Made by a program: the position numbers and the translations under genes
Notes under the pieces: generated by a model
The model's database searches: none
Told to the model about the DNA's origin: nothing
Seen by the model: only the letters and a program-made list of their open reading frames with translations
Shown here: in pieces, positions 9,051-19,322 of the stretch
Position numbering within the stretch: the first letter of the stretch is position 1
Layout of the letters: each line of letters opens with the position of its first letter
NCBI GenBank assembly: GCA_902557155.1
Contig: CACDYR010000006.1
Location: forward strand, 1 to 64,000
Direction: 5' to 3'
Source of the DNA: an uncultured Pelagibacteraceae bacterium
GTDB lineage: Bacteria > Pseudomonadota > Alphaproteobacteria > Pelagibacterales > Pelagibacteraceae
DNA: 64,000 bases

Positions 9051-10381
9051 ATTGAATTTTTTCGTTTAGTTATAATTTCTATAATTTTTCCTATTGGCAA
9101 ATTTTGAGTTTCTTCTCCAATTTCTTTAAACTCTAACAAATCACCTTCGCTTTTCTTACCAATAATAATTTGATACGGGGCTCCAATTAAATTCATTTTT
9201 TTAATTTTAGATGAAAAATTTTCATCTGTATCATCGATGATTGCATCAATATTATTTTTGAGTAATTCTTTATTAATATTATTTGCTTTATCTAAAGCTG
9301 AAGTGTCATTTTTATTTATCATAGGTATTATAGCAATATCATAAGGAGCAACAGACAATGGCCATTTCATGATTTCATTTTTGTCATCATATTTTGCCTC
9401 AATTATAGCCCCTACTAACCTTGATACACCAATTCCATAAGAACCCATTTTGACAAAATCTTTCTTTCCACCTGGTAAATCAACTGATGCACCCATTGGT
9501 TTTGAATACTTGTCACCAAAATAAAATATATGACCTACTTCGATACCTTTTGTTATCAATTGATTTTCTTTGGAAACAATTTTTTCAAATTCTTCTTTAT
9601 TAAACTTTTCATCAGTTACAGCATAGAATTGTTCATATTTTTTTCTCATACCTTCTAATGATGTTTTTTCTATTTCAGTATCATCACTATCAAGATCGAA
9701 TATTCTTTTATCTGTGAAAATTTTACTTTCTCCAGTATCAGCAAGAATAATAAATTCATGAGATAAATTTCCACCTATAGGTCCTGTATCAGCAGCCATA
9801 GGTATTGCTGTCAAAGATAATCTTTTAAATGTTCTTAAATAAGAAAGAAAGAATTTATTATAAGAATAAAAAGCTTCTTCATCAGATACATCAAATGAGT
9901 AAGCATCTTTCATATAAAACTCTCTACCACGCATAATTCCAAATCTAGGTCTAATTTCATCTCTGAACTTCCATTGAATATGATACATAAGTTGTGGGAG
10001 TGATTTATAAGATTTTATTGATGATCTAAAAATTTCAGTAACTTGCTCTTCATTGGTTGGTCCATATAACATTTCTCTATTTTGGCGGTCGGTTATTCTT
10101 AACATCTCCTCACCATAATCGTCGTAACGACCACTTTCTTTCCAGATTTCACTAGATTGAATTGTTGGCATTAATATTTCTTGAGCTCCAATTTTGTTTT
10201 GTTCTTGTCTTACAATATCTTCTATTTTTTTCATTACTTTAAAACCTAAAGGTAACCATGAATAAATTCCTGCAGAGGCTTGCTTAATCATGCCAACTCT
10301 CAGCATTAATTGATGAGATTTAATTTTTGCCTCTGAAGGATTGTTTTTTAATATTGGTATAAATGAATTTGATAATAGCAT
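9047..10381 (-). CDS. proS: Prolyl-tRNA synthetase, short form without the editing insertion
   Basis: This enzyme charges tRNA-Pro. The 444-residue protein has class II motif 1 around GIYSWLPLGFKVMKKIE, motif 2 around QWKFRDEIRPRFGIMRGREFYMKD (split over the loop) and motif 3 GSYGIGVSRLVGAIIE, followed by an anticodon-binding domain. E. coli ProRS is about 570 residues. The missing part is the INS editing domain between motifs 2 and 3, an absence typical of the alphaproteobacterial/mitochondrial-type enzyme. Clearance of Ala-tRNA-Pro would then need a separate ProXp-ala-like protein, which is not in this window. Confidence 0.95.
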   Translation of the reverse strand: MLLSNSFIPILKNNPSEAKIKSHQLMLRVGMIKQASAGIYSWLPLGFKVMKKIEDIVRQEQNKIGAQEILMPTIQSSEIWKESGRYDDYGEEMLRITDRQNREMLYGPTNEEQVTEIFRSSIKSYKSLPQLMYHIQWKFRDEIRPRFGIMRGREFYMKDAYSFDVSDEEAFYSYNKFFLSYLRTFKRLSLTAIPMAADTGPIGGNLSHEFIILADTGESKIFTDKRIFDLDSDDTEIEKTSLEGMRKKYEQFYAVTDEKFNKEEFEKIVSKENQLITKGIEVGHIFYFGDKYSKPMGASVDLPGGKKDFVKMGSYGIGVSRLVGAIIEAKYDDKNEIMKWPLSVAPYDIAIIPMINKNDTSALDKANNINKELLKNNIDAIIDDTDENFSSKIKKMNLIGAPYQIIIGKKSEGDLLEFKEIGEETQNLPIGKIIEIITKRKNSI

Positions 10382-10382
10382 C

Positions 10383-10628
10383 TTAATTAATCATATTTCT
10401 TAAATTTAAATATTCAAATTTAATTAATAAGTAAATTATAATGAAAATGACAGTAGTAATTCCAGTGCAATAAAGGAATTTTTTCAGCATTTTTGGATTT
10501 TCAGGTGATCCCGGATCCTCACCATCAATTTTTACTGTCTTTGTTCGATTTACATCAATAGGTAAAATAGCAAAAAAAACTATCCACCATATAATTATGT
10601 AGATAATAGCTAGGCCTGTTGCGCTCAT
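10383..10628 (-). CDS. DUF1467 family small membrane protein
   Basis: An 81-residue protein with two hydrophobic helices (about 5-22 and 55-75) separated by a loop with KIDGEDPGSPENPKMLKK. The pattern of helix, loop with GDDPGAPxxP-like text, and helix is that of the alphaproteobacterial DUF1467 family, whose function is unknown. Genes of this family commonly lie between rnj and proS, as here. It overlaps the rnj stop by one base (TAATG) and is one base from proS, so it is part of the same transcript. A membrane role is likely; nothing more specific can be stated. Confidence 0.75.
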   Translation of the reverse strand: MSATGLAIIYIIIWWIVFFAILPIDVNRTKTVKIDGEDPGSPENPKMLKKFLYCTGITTVIFIIIYLLIKFEYLNLRNMIN

Positions 10629-12286
10629 TAAATTCTTACTAAATTGATATTGGTAAAAGGTTTTTTTCCTGTTCTTTCTTTAGAAAATTTTCTGCAAGCA
10701 ATTTTCAATGCATCAATAAAATTATGCTCTTGTTGTTTGCTTCCAATTTTAAAAGTTCTAGAAGTTTTCTCTATTTCCTCTTCTAATCCATAAACAAAAT
10801 CATCTCGATCATCTACAGGTAAACCACGAAATGAAAGTATAGGGTTATTATGAATATTTCCTTTAGGTGTAATCATTATTGTTACCTCTAGATATCCATT
10901 AGCACTTAAATTTTTCCTATCTTTTATAGATTGTGAGTCTGGATCAACGCTTACACTACCATCTAAATAAAGTCTGCCGCTTGGGGCCTTGTCATATACT
11001 TCAGGTTTTTCACCTGGATATAACTTAACAATATCACCATTTTCGACTTGAACTGGATGTGGTACTTGCATTTCTTTTGCAAAATTAATGTGTTCAATCA
11101 TGTGCCTATGTTCACCGTGTACAGGTATTACACATCTTGGATTTACCCATTGATACATCTCTTTAAGGTCTTCTCTGTTTGGATGCCCAGAAACATGTAC
11201 AAATTCGGTTTCTTCAGATATTACTTCTATTCCATCCTTAACAAGTTGGTTGTGAAGTTTATAAAGTTTTTTTTCATTACCAGGTATGATTTTTGAAGAA
11301 AAAATGACAGCATCACCTTTTTCAATAAAAACATCTGGGTGAACATAGCTAGAAATTCTCATCATTGCACCCATTGGTTCTCCCTGGCTTCCAGTACATA
11401 AATACACAATTTTTTCTCTTGAAAAATTTTTAGCTTCTCTTGGATCAATTGGCTCAATTGTATTTTTTAAATATCCACATTGACGTGCAGCTTTATAAAT
11501 ACGATGCATTGATCTACCAACTAAAGAGATTTGTCTTCCTGTTTGTTCCGCACAATAAAAAGCTGTCTCCATTCTAGCTACGTTTGAAGCAAAAGAAGTT
11601 ATGATAATTCTTTTTTTTAATCGAGACATAACGTTTAACATATTTTTTCTTACATCTAATTCTGAACCTGATCTTCCAGCGCTAAAAACATTTGTTGAGT
11701 CACATATCATTGCTAGCACACCTTCTTCACCAATTTCCTTTAATCTTTTTTCGTTTATATTATCTCCAATCAAAGGATTTGGATCTACCTTCCAATCTCC
11801 GGTATGCAAAATAACTCCTGCAGGAGTTTTTATTCTAAGTCCGTTTGGTTCTAATATAGAATGCGTTAAAGTAATGTATTCAATTTCAAATGGGTCCAAA
11901 GAAACCTTTCCATTTAACTCAACAATCTGTAAATCATTGGTTATATCGATTTGTTTTTCTCTAAATTTTTCTCGAATTAATACGGCTGTAAAAGGAGTTG
12001 CAAAAATTTTACATCGTAATTTTGGCCATAAATGAGCAATTGCACCAATGTGGTCCTCGTGAGCATGTGTTAAAATTATTCCTAATAAATTATCTTTTCT
12101 CTCAACTATAAATCCAGGATCTGGATAAATTAAATCAACACCTGGAATAGTATCATCTGCAAATGTTACACCTATGTCGACCATAATCCATTTATGATCA
12201 CTAGGCTGTCCATAGCCGAACAAATTCATGTTCATGCCAATTTCACCTGATCCACCTAAGGGACAAAATAGTAGTTCATCTTTCAT
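10628..12286 (-). CDS. rnj: Ribonuclease J
   Basis: A metallo-beta-lactamase/beta-CASP ribonuclease with 5'-3' exonuclease and endonuclease activity, acting in RNA decay and maturation. The 552-residue protein has the zinc motif THAHEDH (His74, His76, Asp78, His79), a further HTGDWK metal-ligand block, the beta-CASP elements STNVFSAGRSGSE and CTGSQGEPMGAMMR, and the HVSGHPNREDL and PVHGEHRH motifs. Length agrees with alphaproteobacterial RNase J. It is part of the birA-coaX-rnj-DUF1467-proS run. Confidence 0.93.
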   Translation of the reverse strand: MKDELLFCPLGGSGEIGMNMNLFGYGQPSDHKWIMVDIGVTFADDTIPGVDLIYPDPGFIVERKDNLLGIILTHAHEDHIGAIAHLWPKLRCKIFATPFTAVLIREKFREKQIDITNDLQIVELNGKVSLDPFEIEYITLTHSILEPNGLRIKTPAGVILHTGDWKVDPNPLIGDNINEKRLKEIGEEGVLAMICDSTNVFSAGRSGSELDVRKNMLNVMSRLKKRIIITSFASNVARMETAFYCAEQTGRQISLVGRSMHRIYKAARQCGYLKNTIEPIDPREAKNFSREKIVYLCTGSQGEPMGAMMRISSYVHPDVFIEKGDAVIFSSKIIPGNEKKLYKLHNQLVKDGIEVISEETEFVHVSGHPNREDLKEMYQWVNPRCVIPVHGEHRHMIEHINFAKEMQVPHPVQVENGDIVKLYPGEKPEVYDKAPSGRLYLDGSVSVDPDSQSIKDRKNLSANGYLEVTIMITPKGNIHNNPILSFRGLPVDDRDDFVYGLEEEIEKTSRTFKIGSKQQEHNFIDALKIACRKFSKERTGKKPFTNINLVRI

Positions 12287-12287
12287 A

Positions 12288-13034
12288 TTATTGAATTAGT
12301 TTTGAAATCTTTATTAAGCCTTTAATTGTAATATCTTGGTTGTGACTTGCTTTCGTTTTTATTGAGTTTTTAAATAAATTTGAAAATCCACCAGTAATAA
12401 TTACTTTAAAAGATTTTCTGGTCTCTTTCTTAATTAAATTAATAATATTGTCAATTAAACCCGCATAACCCCAAAAAAAGCCCGATCTAACAGCTGAGAT
12501 TGTATTGTTGCCAATGACTTTATTAATCTTTTTTAAATCTATTTTTGGAATCAAAGTTGCTTTGTGAGACAAGGTATTAAGAGATAATTTCACACCTGGG
12601 GCAATAATTCCTCCATAATAAGTATTTTTAATTAGTACATCGAAAGTTGTTGCAGTACCAAAATCTAAAATTATAAAATTATTTTTATTGTTCATTAAAC
12701 TTATAGCATTAGTAATTCTATCTGAGCCTACCTGTTTATAATCTACTCTGATTTTTATAAGTGATTTTAAGTTTAATTTTTTAACCTCATAGCATTTTAG
12801 TTTAACTTTTTTTGATAAAAATTTATTAATTACAGAAAATGTTTTTGGAACAACACTACAAAATAATATTTTTTCAATTTTATTTAATTGAATTTTATTT
12901 TTTTTAAATAAACTGTTAAGCTGCTTGTTAGTTACAGATTTTGATAAAAAAGTAATTTTTTTTAAAATTTTATTTTTTTTTGAAACAATACATAGTTTTG
13001 TTTCCGTATTACCAATATCACCAAGAATATACAT
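12288..13034 (-). CDS. coaX: Type III pantothenate kinase
   Basis: CoaX phosphorylates pantothenate, the first step of coenzyme A synthesis. It needs a monovalent cation and is not inhibited by CoA. The 248-residue protein has the ASKHA phosphate-1 motif DIGNTE (residues 6-11), a VGSDRITNAIS block, the phosphate-2 FGTATTFD and GGIIAPGVKLS. Asp residues expected for catalysis are present. It is slightly shorter than many homologs. It is one base from rnj and two from birA, the conserved alphaproteobacterial birA-coaX-rnj order. Confidence 0.92.
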   Translation of the reverse strand: MYILGDIGNTETKLCIVSKKNKILKKITFLSKSVTNKQLNSLFKKNKIQLNKIEKILFCSVVPKTFSVINKFLSKKVKLKCYEVKKLNLKSLIKIRVDYKQVGSDRITNAISLMNNKNNFIILDFGTATTFDVLIKNTYYGGIIAPGVKLSLNTLSHKATLIPKIDLKKINKVIGNNTISAVRSGFFWGYAGLIDNIINLIKKETRKSFKVIITGGFSNLFKNSIKTKASHNQDITIKGLIKISKLIQ

Positions 13035-13036
13035 TG

Positions 13037-13570
13037 TTAAATTTTATACAGTTTAGATAAATTTTTTTCAAAAAGTTGTTTTAGTTTATTTTCTACAATC
13101 AATTTACTAATACTTTTTTTAGTTACCTCTTGCAAGTTTGTGGCAGGATAATTCCTTATAATTGGATTTTTTTTAATATTTATGCCTATACCAGTAATTA
13201 AAAATTTTTTATTTCTTATAAATATGACTTCTTGTAAAATGCCACTAATTTTTTTTTTATCAATTAATAAGTCGTTTGGTTTTTTAAATAAAATTTTTTT
13301 ACTTGTAAATGAGGAGAGTAATTTTTTGACTAAAAGACAATTGAATTTTGTTATAGCGTTAATCGACAGTTTCGTTTTATTTAGTTCATTGAAAAAAGAG
13401 ATAAATAAATTTCCTTTTGATGATATCCATTTTCTTCCATACTGTCCCCTACCATTTATTTGTGTTTCAGCAACAACCATACCTAAGTTATGTTTGTTTT
13501 CTTTAATAATTCTTATCGCAGTATTGTTTGTGCTTTTAACTTTTTTAAATTTAAATTTTTTAAATTTCAT
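13037..13570 (-). CDS. birA: Biotin-[acetyl-CoA-carboxylase] ligase, minimal form
   Basis: BirA attaches biotin to the acetyl-CoA carboxylase carrier protein. The 177-residue protein contains the catalytic biotinyl-AMP loop GRGQYGRKW (residues 40-48) and downstream KWPNDL/GIL-equivalents (KPNDLLIDKKKISGILQE), with ITGIGINIKKNP. It lacks both the N-terminal DNA-binding domain of E. coli BirA and most or all of the C-terminal SH3-like domain. It is therefore a catalytic core only and cannot act as a repressor in the E. coli manner. Its start overlaps the nuoN stop by one base. Confidence 0.88.
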   Translation of the reverse strand: MKFKKFKFKKVKSTNNTAIRIIKENKHNLGMVVAETQINGRGQYGRKWISSKGNLFISFFNELNKTKLSINAITKFNCLLVKKLLSSFTSKKILFKKPNDLLIDKKKISGILQEVIFIRNKKFLITGIGINIKKNPIIRNYPATNLQEVTKKSISKLIVENKLKQLFEKNLSKLYKI

Positions 13571-14988
13571 TAAATAATATTAATTCTTGAAACAACTTCT
13601 GCTAACTGACTTGGAAATATGAAGTATAAAAGAATTAATATAGTTGAAACTGTCAGTGAAAATTTTAGCCATAAGCTATGGTCTGTATCATATTTATCTT
13701 TTTCCTTATCAAAATACATAATTTTTATAATTCTTAGATAATAAAAAGCTGCAACCACAGTTGATAACAATCCTACTATAGCTAAAAAATACATTGATTG
13801 TTCTAATACTGCTTTAAAAACGTAAAATTTTGCGAAGAAACCTGCCAGGGGTGGTATGCCTGCTAAAGAAAATAGTATTAACAACAAACACAAAGACAAC
13901 AATGGATGATTTTTTGATAATCCTGAGAGATCATCAATATCTTCAAAATATTGATCTTTTCTTCTTAACATTAATAGACATGAAAAAAGAGCTAAATTCA
14001 TAACAACATAAATAGAAATATAAATTATCGAACTTTGAATTCCCTCGTTTGATGCTGTGGCTAAACCAGCTAATGTGTAACCAATGTGGCCTATAGAACT
14101 GTAAGCAATTAGTCTTTTAATATTAGTTTGGCCTATAGCAGCAACTGCTCCAAAAACCATAGAAGCTATAGATAAGAAAACTATTATCATTTGCCATTGA
14201 TCAATTAAATTTAAAAAAGGAACATATAAAAATCTAATAAATACAGTCAAAGCAGCTACCTTTGGTACTATTGTAAAAAACAAAGTTACAGTTGTTGGAG
14301 ATCCTTCATAAACATCAGGTGCCCACATATGGAATGGAACTGCAGAAATTTTAAAAGCTAAACCAACTAATATAAAGACAATCCCAAAAGTTAAAACATA
14401 TTCCTCAGAATTTAGTTGATTTGATATTATATCAAAATTGGTAGAACCTGAAAAACCATAAACTAAAGAACATCCATATAATAATAATCCTGATGATAAT
14501 GCACTTAAAACAAAATATTTCAAACCAGCTTCTGATGATTTTAATTGATCCCTGTTATATGTTGCTAAAACATAAAGAGCTAATGACTGCAATTCTAAGC
14601 CCATATAAAAAACAATTAAATCATTTGAGCTAATCATTACCATCATGCCAAGAATTGAACTCAAAATAAGCACTGGGTATTCTATATTATATATTTTAAA
14701 TGTTTTTAAATAAGTTGAAGAAATAACTAAAACCAAAAAACCTCCAGTTAAAGTTATAATTTTCATTAGTGAAGACATACTGTCAATCACAACACTTTGA
14801 TTAAACAAAGTTTCTCTGGTTACAGAGAAAGTTTCATTTATTGTTATTATTGCTGTAATTAAAATTGCAAATAAAGATAAATTGAAAGTAATTTTTGAAC
14901 TATTTTTTTTAAATACACCTAAAACAAGTAAAAACATTATTGAAAGTGAAATAAATATTTCAGGTAATATTAAATTTAAATTCTCCAT
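13570..14988 (-). CDS. nuoN: NADH-quinone oxidoreductase subunit N
   Basis: One of three Mrp-antiporter-like proton-pumping subunits of respiratory complex I. The 472-residue protein is polytopic (about 14 helices) with the conserved blocks YMGLELQSLALYVLA (helix-5 glutamate), HMWAPDVYEGSPTTVTLF and LIAYSSIGHIGY, plus the discontinuous-helix region of this family. It is the last of the nuoA-N genes and is followed without a gap by birA. All features look intact. Confidence 0.96.
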   Translation of the reverse strand: MENLNLILPEIFISLSIMFLLVLGVFKKNSSKITFNLSLFAILITAIITINETFSVTRETLFNQSVVIDSMSSLMKIITLTGGFLVLVISSTYLKTFKIYNIEYPVLILSSILGMMVMISSNDLIVFYMGLELQSLALYVLATYNRDQLKSSEAGLKYFVLSALSSGLLLYGCSLVYGFSGSTNFDIISNQLNSEEYVLTFGIVFILVGLAFKISAVPFHMWAPDVYEGSPTTVTLFFTIVPKVAALTVFIRFLYVPFLNLIDQWQMIIVFLSIASMVFGAVAAIGQTNIKRLIAYSSIGHIGYTLAGLATASNEGIQSSIIYISIYVVMNLALFSCLLMLRRKDQYFEDIDDLSGLSKNHPLLSLCLLLILFSLAGIPPLAGFFAKFYVFKAVLEQSMYFLAIVGLLSTVVAAFYYLRIIKIMYFDKEKDKYDTDHSLWLKFSLTVSTILILLYFIFPSQLAEVVSRINII

Positions 14989-14989
14989 A

Positions 14990-16471
14990 TTATTTACTAG
15001 CTATATTTGTGTTATGCATATTAATTAAATCAGTAACAGAAACTTCAATGGTATTTATTAAAGGATCAGGATAAAAACCAAAAAATAAGATTGGTGCAGC
15101 TAAACAAGATAAAATAAAATATTCAGATCTATTTAAATCTAACATTTTTTTAAGATCTTCATTAATTAATTTTCCAAATACAACTCTTTTATAAAGCCAC
15201 AACATGTATGCAGCTCCTAAAATTACTCCAATACTTGCTATAACAGCTACTAAAAAATTATCCTTGAAAGCTCCCATTAAAATTAAAAACTCACCAATAA
15301 AACCACTGGTTCCAGGTAAACCAAGTGATGCTAAAGCAAATAACATAAACAATATTGAATATTTTGGAATTACAGAAACTAGTCCACCATATGTACTTAT
15401 CAATCTAGAATGCATTCTGTCATAAACTACTCCAACAGTTAAAAATAATGCTGCCGAAACTAAGCCATGGCTTATCATTTGAATTATACTTCCTTCAATT
15501 CCTTGTTGTTGCAAAGTGAATATACCCAAAGTTACAAAGCCCATATGCGCAACTGAAGAATAAGCAATCAACTTTTTCATATCTTCCTGCATTAAAGCTA
15601 TCAGTGAAGTAAATATGATTGCTATAACACTCAATGTGTAAATTAATGGTGTAAATACCTCTGATGCAACTGGAAAAAGACCTAAAGAAAATCTTATAAA
15701 ACCATATCCAGCCATCTTTAACAAAATTGCGGCTAGTAATACAGATCCTGCTGTAGGAGCCTCAACGTGTGCATCAGGCAGCCATGTATGAACTGGCCAC
15801 ATAGGTGTTTTAACTGCAAATGAACTAAAAAATGCTAACCACAAAAGATTTTGATATTTAACATCTATACCAATTTCATATAGTTGAACCACGTCGGTTG
15901 TTCCCGTAATCCAATAAATTGAAATTATTGCAACTAACATTAAAACAGAACCTAACAGTGTGTATAAAAAGAATTTGAACGCTGAATAAACTCTTCTTTC
16001 ACCTCCCCAAATACCAATAATTAAAAACATTGGGATTAAGCCAGCTTCAAAAAATAAATAAAATACAACTAAATCAAGTGCACAGAAGACACCTATCATG
16101 AAACTTTCCATGATTAGAATTGCAATTAAAAAATCTCTTAATCTATTTTTGACTGAATTATTTACAGATATAATACAAATGGGAGTTATAAATGTAGTTA
16201 AAATAATAAATAAAATTGAAATACCATCAACTCCAACTTTATAATTAATAAATCCTTCAATCCATACTCTATCTTCTACAAATTGAAAACTAGATGTTGA
16301 TTGGTCAAAAGAAATCCACAGATAAATCGAAATTAAAAAATTTACTACAGTTGTAAATAAAGCAACATATTTAGCAGTTAAATTATTTCCTTCTTTATCT
16401 TTAGTAAAAAATAGAAATAAAGCACCAACTATTGGCAATAATATTAAAGATGAAAGAATAGGAAAATTCAT
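14990..16471 (-). CDS. nuoM: NADH-quinone oxidoreductase subunit M
   Basis: The second antiporter-like proton-pumping subunit of complex I. The 493-residue, about 14-helix membrane protein shows YLFFEAGLIPMFLIIG, HTWLPDAHVEAPTAGSVLLA and LIAYSSVAHMGFV, the standard NuoM motifs with the helix-5 glutamate and helix-8 lysine-type channel residues. It overlaps the nuoL stop by one base and lies one base from nuoN, so the L-M-N block is tightly coupled. Confidence 0.97.
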   Translation of the reverse strand: MNFPILSSLILLPIVGALFLFFTKDKEGNNLTAKYVALFTTVVNFLISIYLWISFDQSTSSFQFVEDRVWIEGFINYKVGVDGISILFIILTTFITPICIISVNNSVKNRLRDFLIAILIMESFMIGVFCALDLVVFYLFFEAGLIPMFLIIGIWGGERRVYSAFKFFLYTLLGSVLMLVAIISIYWITGTTDVVQLYEIGIDVKYQNLLWLAFFSSFAVKTPMWPVHTWLPDAHVEAPTAGSVLLAAILLKMAGYGFIRFSLGLFPVASEVFTPLIYTLSVIAIIFTSLIALMQEDMKKLIAYSSVAHMGFVTLGIFTLQQQGIEGSIIQMISHGLVSAALFLTVGVVYDRMHSRLISTYGGLVSVIPKYSILFMLFALASLGLPGTSGFIGEFLILMGAFKDNFLVAVIASIGVILGAAYMLWLYKRVVFGKLINEDLKKMLDLNRSEYFILSCLAAPILFFGFYPDPLINTIEVSVTDLINMHNTNIASK

Positions 16472-18381
16472 TATTTAACTATTAAAAAGGTTAGTAAAGC
16501 AGAGAAACCTAACAACATGACAAAAGCATATTGATAGATAAAACCACTTTGAAATTTAGTTGCTTTTATTGAACATTTTTTTATAAAAGAAGAAATTCCA
16601 TCAGGACCAAAACCATCAATTATGGTTCCATCACAAAATTTCCATAAAAATAAACCTAGTTTTTTTGAAGATTTAATAAACAACACATCATATAACTCAT
16701 CAAAGTACCATTTATTTACTAAAAAATTATACAAAGGTTTGTTAATTGAAGCTATTGTGTAAGGTAATTCTTTGTTCTTAACAAATAAGTAATAAGCAAT
16801 TGGAATAGATAATAAAACCAAACACGGTGTTAAAAGCAAAAACCATAAAGGTGGGTGCTCAGTACTCAAAGGCTCTAAAAACTTAATAGACTCTGCCCAG
16901 AATAAATTCTCACCATGGCCAATAAATAGCCCTTTAAATAAAAAACCAGCAAATACTGCTCCTATTGAAAGAATAAATAATGGAACAAGCATAACTAATG
17001 GAGACTCGTGTGTTTCCTCTATCTTGATCTCTTTGTTATTGTACTCACCATGGAAAGTTTTAAATATCAATCTCCATGAATAAATAGATGTTAAAAATGC
17101 TGTAATTATTCCAATTCCAGCTGCATAATAACCAGTAGTATTACCTTTTAAATACGCAAATTCTATAATTGCATCTTTTGAATAAAATCCTGATAAAAAT
17201 GGAAAACCTGTCAAAGCAAGCGTTCCTATTATCATTAAAGCATAAGTATATGGTAACTTTTTCCATACACCTCCCATATTATTTATATTTTGCTCATCTT
17301 TAAATGCATGAATTACTGAACCAGATCCTAAAAATAATAAAGCTTTAAAAAATGCGTGAGTAAATAAGTGAAACATAGCAACATTGTATGCACCTACTCC
17401 AGCTGCAAAAAACATATAACCAAGTTGGCTACATGTAGAGTAAGCAATAATTTTTTTTATATCTGTTTGAACTAGAGCAACAGTTGCTGCAAAAAATGCA
17501 GTACTCATACCAACGATAGTTATAAAATTTAATATTAATGGTGAATATTCATATATTGAAGAGCATCTTACTACTAAAAAAACACCAGCTGTTACCATCG
17601 TTGCAGCATGAATTAATGCGGAAACAGGTGTTGGACCTTCCATAGCATCAGGTAACCATGTATGCAGTAATATCTGCGCAGATTTACCCATTGCTCCAAT
17701 AAACAAAAGTAAACAAATTAAATCTATTGCTTTAACTTCAAAACCTAAAAAGGTTAAATTTTTATCTACAACTGTTGGAATTTGTTGAAAAACTTCTGAA
17801 TAATTTACAGTTCCAAATAAATAAAATATTAAAAAAATTCCTAAAGCAAATCCAAAGTCACCTACTCTGTTTACAACAAATGCTTTTATTGCTGCAGCGT
17901 TTGCACTTTCTTTTTTAAACCAAAAGCCAATTAAGAAATAAGAACAAAGACCAACACCTTCCCAGCCAAAAAATAGTTGAATAAAATTATCTGATGTTAC
18001 AAGCATCAACATTGCAAATGTGAATAATGATAAATAAGCCATAAATCTTGGTTTATGAGGATCATGAGACATGTAACCAATTGAATAGATGTGTACTAAG
18101 GCAGATACGGATGTTACAACTACTAACATCACTGCTGATAAAGGATCAATAAACATCGACCAATTTACATCAAGTGAACCTGAACTTATCCAGGTGGCTA
18201 TAACAATATTTTCTTCGTATTGGTTTGCGATTACTTGATAAAGAACATAAATTGATAAGATTGCAGAAATTGAAACTAGAACACTTGTTACTATTTCAGA
18301 ATTTCTATCACCGATATATCTGCCAAAAAAACCTGATATAATTGAAGCAATAAGTGGAAGGAATATAATTGATAGTTCCAT
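16471..18381 (-). CDS. nuoL: NADH-quinone oxidoreductase subunit L
   Basis: The distal proton-pumping subunit of complex I, with the long lateral helix that runs along the membrane arm. The 636-residue protein contains FFGWEGVGLCSYFLIGFW, LLHTWLPDAMEGPTPVSALIH and IIAYSTCSQLGYMFFA, all NuoL hallmarks. The last about 100 residues contain an amphipathic stretch and a final helix, as expected for the piston-like extension. It lies two bases after nuoK and overlaps nuoM by one base. Confidence 0.97.
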   Translation of the reverse strand: MELSIIFLPLIASIISGFFGRYIGDRNSEIVTSVLVSISAILSIYVLYQVIANQYEENIVIATWISSGSLDVNWSMFIDPLSAVMLVVVTSVSALVHIYSIGYMSHDPHKPRFMAYLSLFTFAMLMLVTSDNFIQLFFGWEGVGLCSYFLIGFWFKKESANAAAIKAFVVNRVGDFGFALGIFLIFYLFGTVNYSEVFQQIPTVVDKNLTFLGFEVKAIDLICLLLFIGAMGKSAQILLHTWLPDAMEGPTPVSALIHAATMVTAGVFLVVRCSSIYEYSPLILNFITIVGMSTAFFAATVALVQTDIKKIIAYSTCSQLGYMFFAAGVGAYNVAMFHLFTHAFFKALLFLGSGSVIHAFKDEQNINNMGGVWKKLPYTYALMIIGTLALTGFPFLSGFYSKDAIIEFAYLKGNTTGYYAAGIGIITAFLTSIYSWRLIFKTFHGEYNNKEIKIEETHESPLVMLVPLFILSIGAVFAGFLFKGLFIGHGENLFWAESIKFLEPLSTEHPPLWFLLLTPCLVLLSIPIAYYLFVKNKELPYTIASINKPLYNFLVNKWYFDELYDVLFIKSSKKLGLFLWKFCDGTIIDGFGPDGISSFIKKCSIKATKFQSGFIYQYAFVMLLGFSALLTFLIVK

Positions 18382-18383
18382 GG

Positions 18384-18695
18384 TTATCCTTTTAACTTAT
18401 CTATTTCTTCAACTCGTATTGTTCCTGAGTTTCTGAAATATACAACAATGATTGCTAATCCTATGGCCGCTTCTGCTGCTGCAACAGTGAGAATAAATAA
18501 AGTAAAGACTTGTCCTGCCAAATCTCCCAAATAAATAGAAAAAGCAACTAAGTTGATATTTACTGCAAGTAATATCAGTTCAATACTCATTAATATAACA
18601 ATTATGTTCTTTCTATTAAGAAAAATACCAATTACTCCAATTGAGAAAATAACAGCACCTAAAGTCAAATAATGTCCTAAACCTATATCAATCAT
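18384..18695 (-). CDS. nuoK: NADH-quinone oxidoreductase subunit K
   Basis: A small, three-helix membrane subunit of complex I. The 103-residue protein has [19 protein letters not shown], with the conserved membrane glutamate of helix 2, and [19 protein letters not shown], with the helix-3 glutamate. These buried acids belong to the E-channel of the proton path. It overlaps nuoJ by 8 bp and is two bases from nuoL. Confidence 0.96.
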   Translation of the reverse strand: MIDIGLGHYLTLGAVIFSIGVIGIFLNRKNIIVILMSIELILLAVNINLVAFSIYLGDLAGQVFTLFILTVAAAEAAIGLAIIVVYFRNSGTIRVEEIDKLKG

Positions 18696-19320
18696 CTATT
18701 TTAACTCCCTTGTTACTCTGAACTTCTAACACCTCAACACCTTCTACTCTTTCTCTAGATATTTGTTTGATATAACTTTGTCTTTTGACTCCAGATCTTT
18801 GTCTAAAAGTTAATACTATGGCTCCAATCATGGCTACGAGTAGGATCATTCCACTTATTTGAAAAACATGAATATAATCAGTGTATAAAATTTGGCCCAA
18901 TGAATGAGTGTTGCTTACACTTGTATTAACAAGTGAATTGTTAATATCAAAAATTTCAGGTTTGTATTTCCAGCCACCTATCACAATTATAATTTCAAAG
19001 AAAATTAATGTGCTTATAATTAAACCAACTGGAATGTGTTTAGAGGTTGATTGACCTGCAAACCATTGATTTTTTTGTTGAGCTACGTTTAACATCATAA
19101 CAACAAACAAAAATAAAACTGCTACAGCACCAACATAAACAATTAACATTATCATTCCCAAAAATTCAGCACCAATCATTATGAAAAGACAAGAGATACT
19201 TATGAAATCAAGAATTAAGAAAAATACCGAGTGAACAGTATTTTTAGAAGCTGTTACCATTATAGCTGAAACGACAGCAATTATAGAAAATGTATAAAAA
19301 AAAATAGCGTGTGCAATCAT
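18688..19320 (-). CDS. nuoJ: NADH-quinone oxidoreductase subunit J
   Basis: A five-helix membrane subunit of complex I. The 210-residue protein contains [21 protein letters not shown], which matches the pi-bulge helix 3 of NuoJ with its conserved Gly and Tyr (quoted in part). A C-terminal tail of about 40 charged residues follows the last helix, with RQRSGVKRQ, a block common in alphaproteobacterial NuoJ. It overlaps nuoK by 8 bp and is two bases downstream of nuoI. Confidence 0.95.
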   Translation of the reverse strand: MIAHAIFFYTFSIIAVVSAIMVTASKNTVHSVFFLILDFISISCLFIMIGAEFLGMIMLIVYVGAVAVLFLFVVMMLNVAQQKNQWFAGQSTSKHIPVGLIISTLIFFEIIIVIGGWKYKPEIFDINNSLVNTSVSNTHSLGQILYTDYIHVFQISGMILLVAMIGAIVLTFRQRSGVKRQSYIKQISRERVEGVEVLEVQSNKGVKIDD

Positions 19321-19322
19321 TT

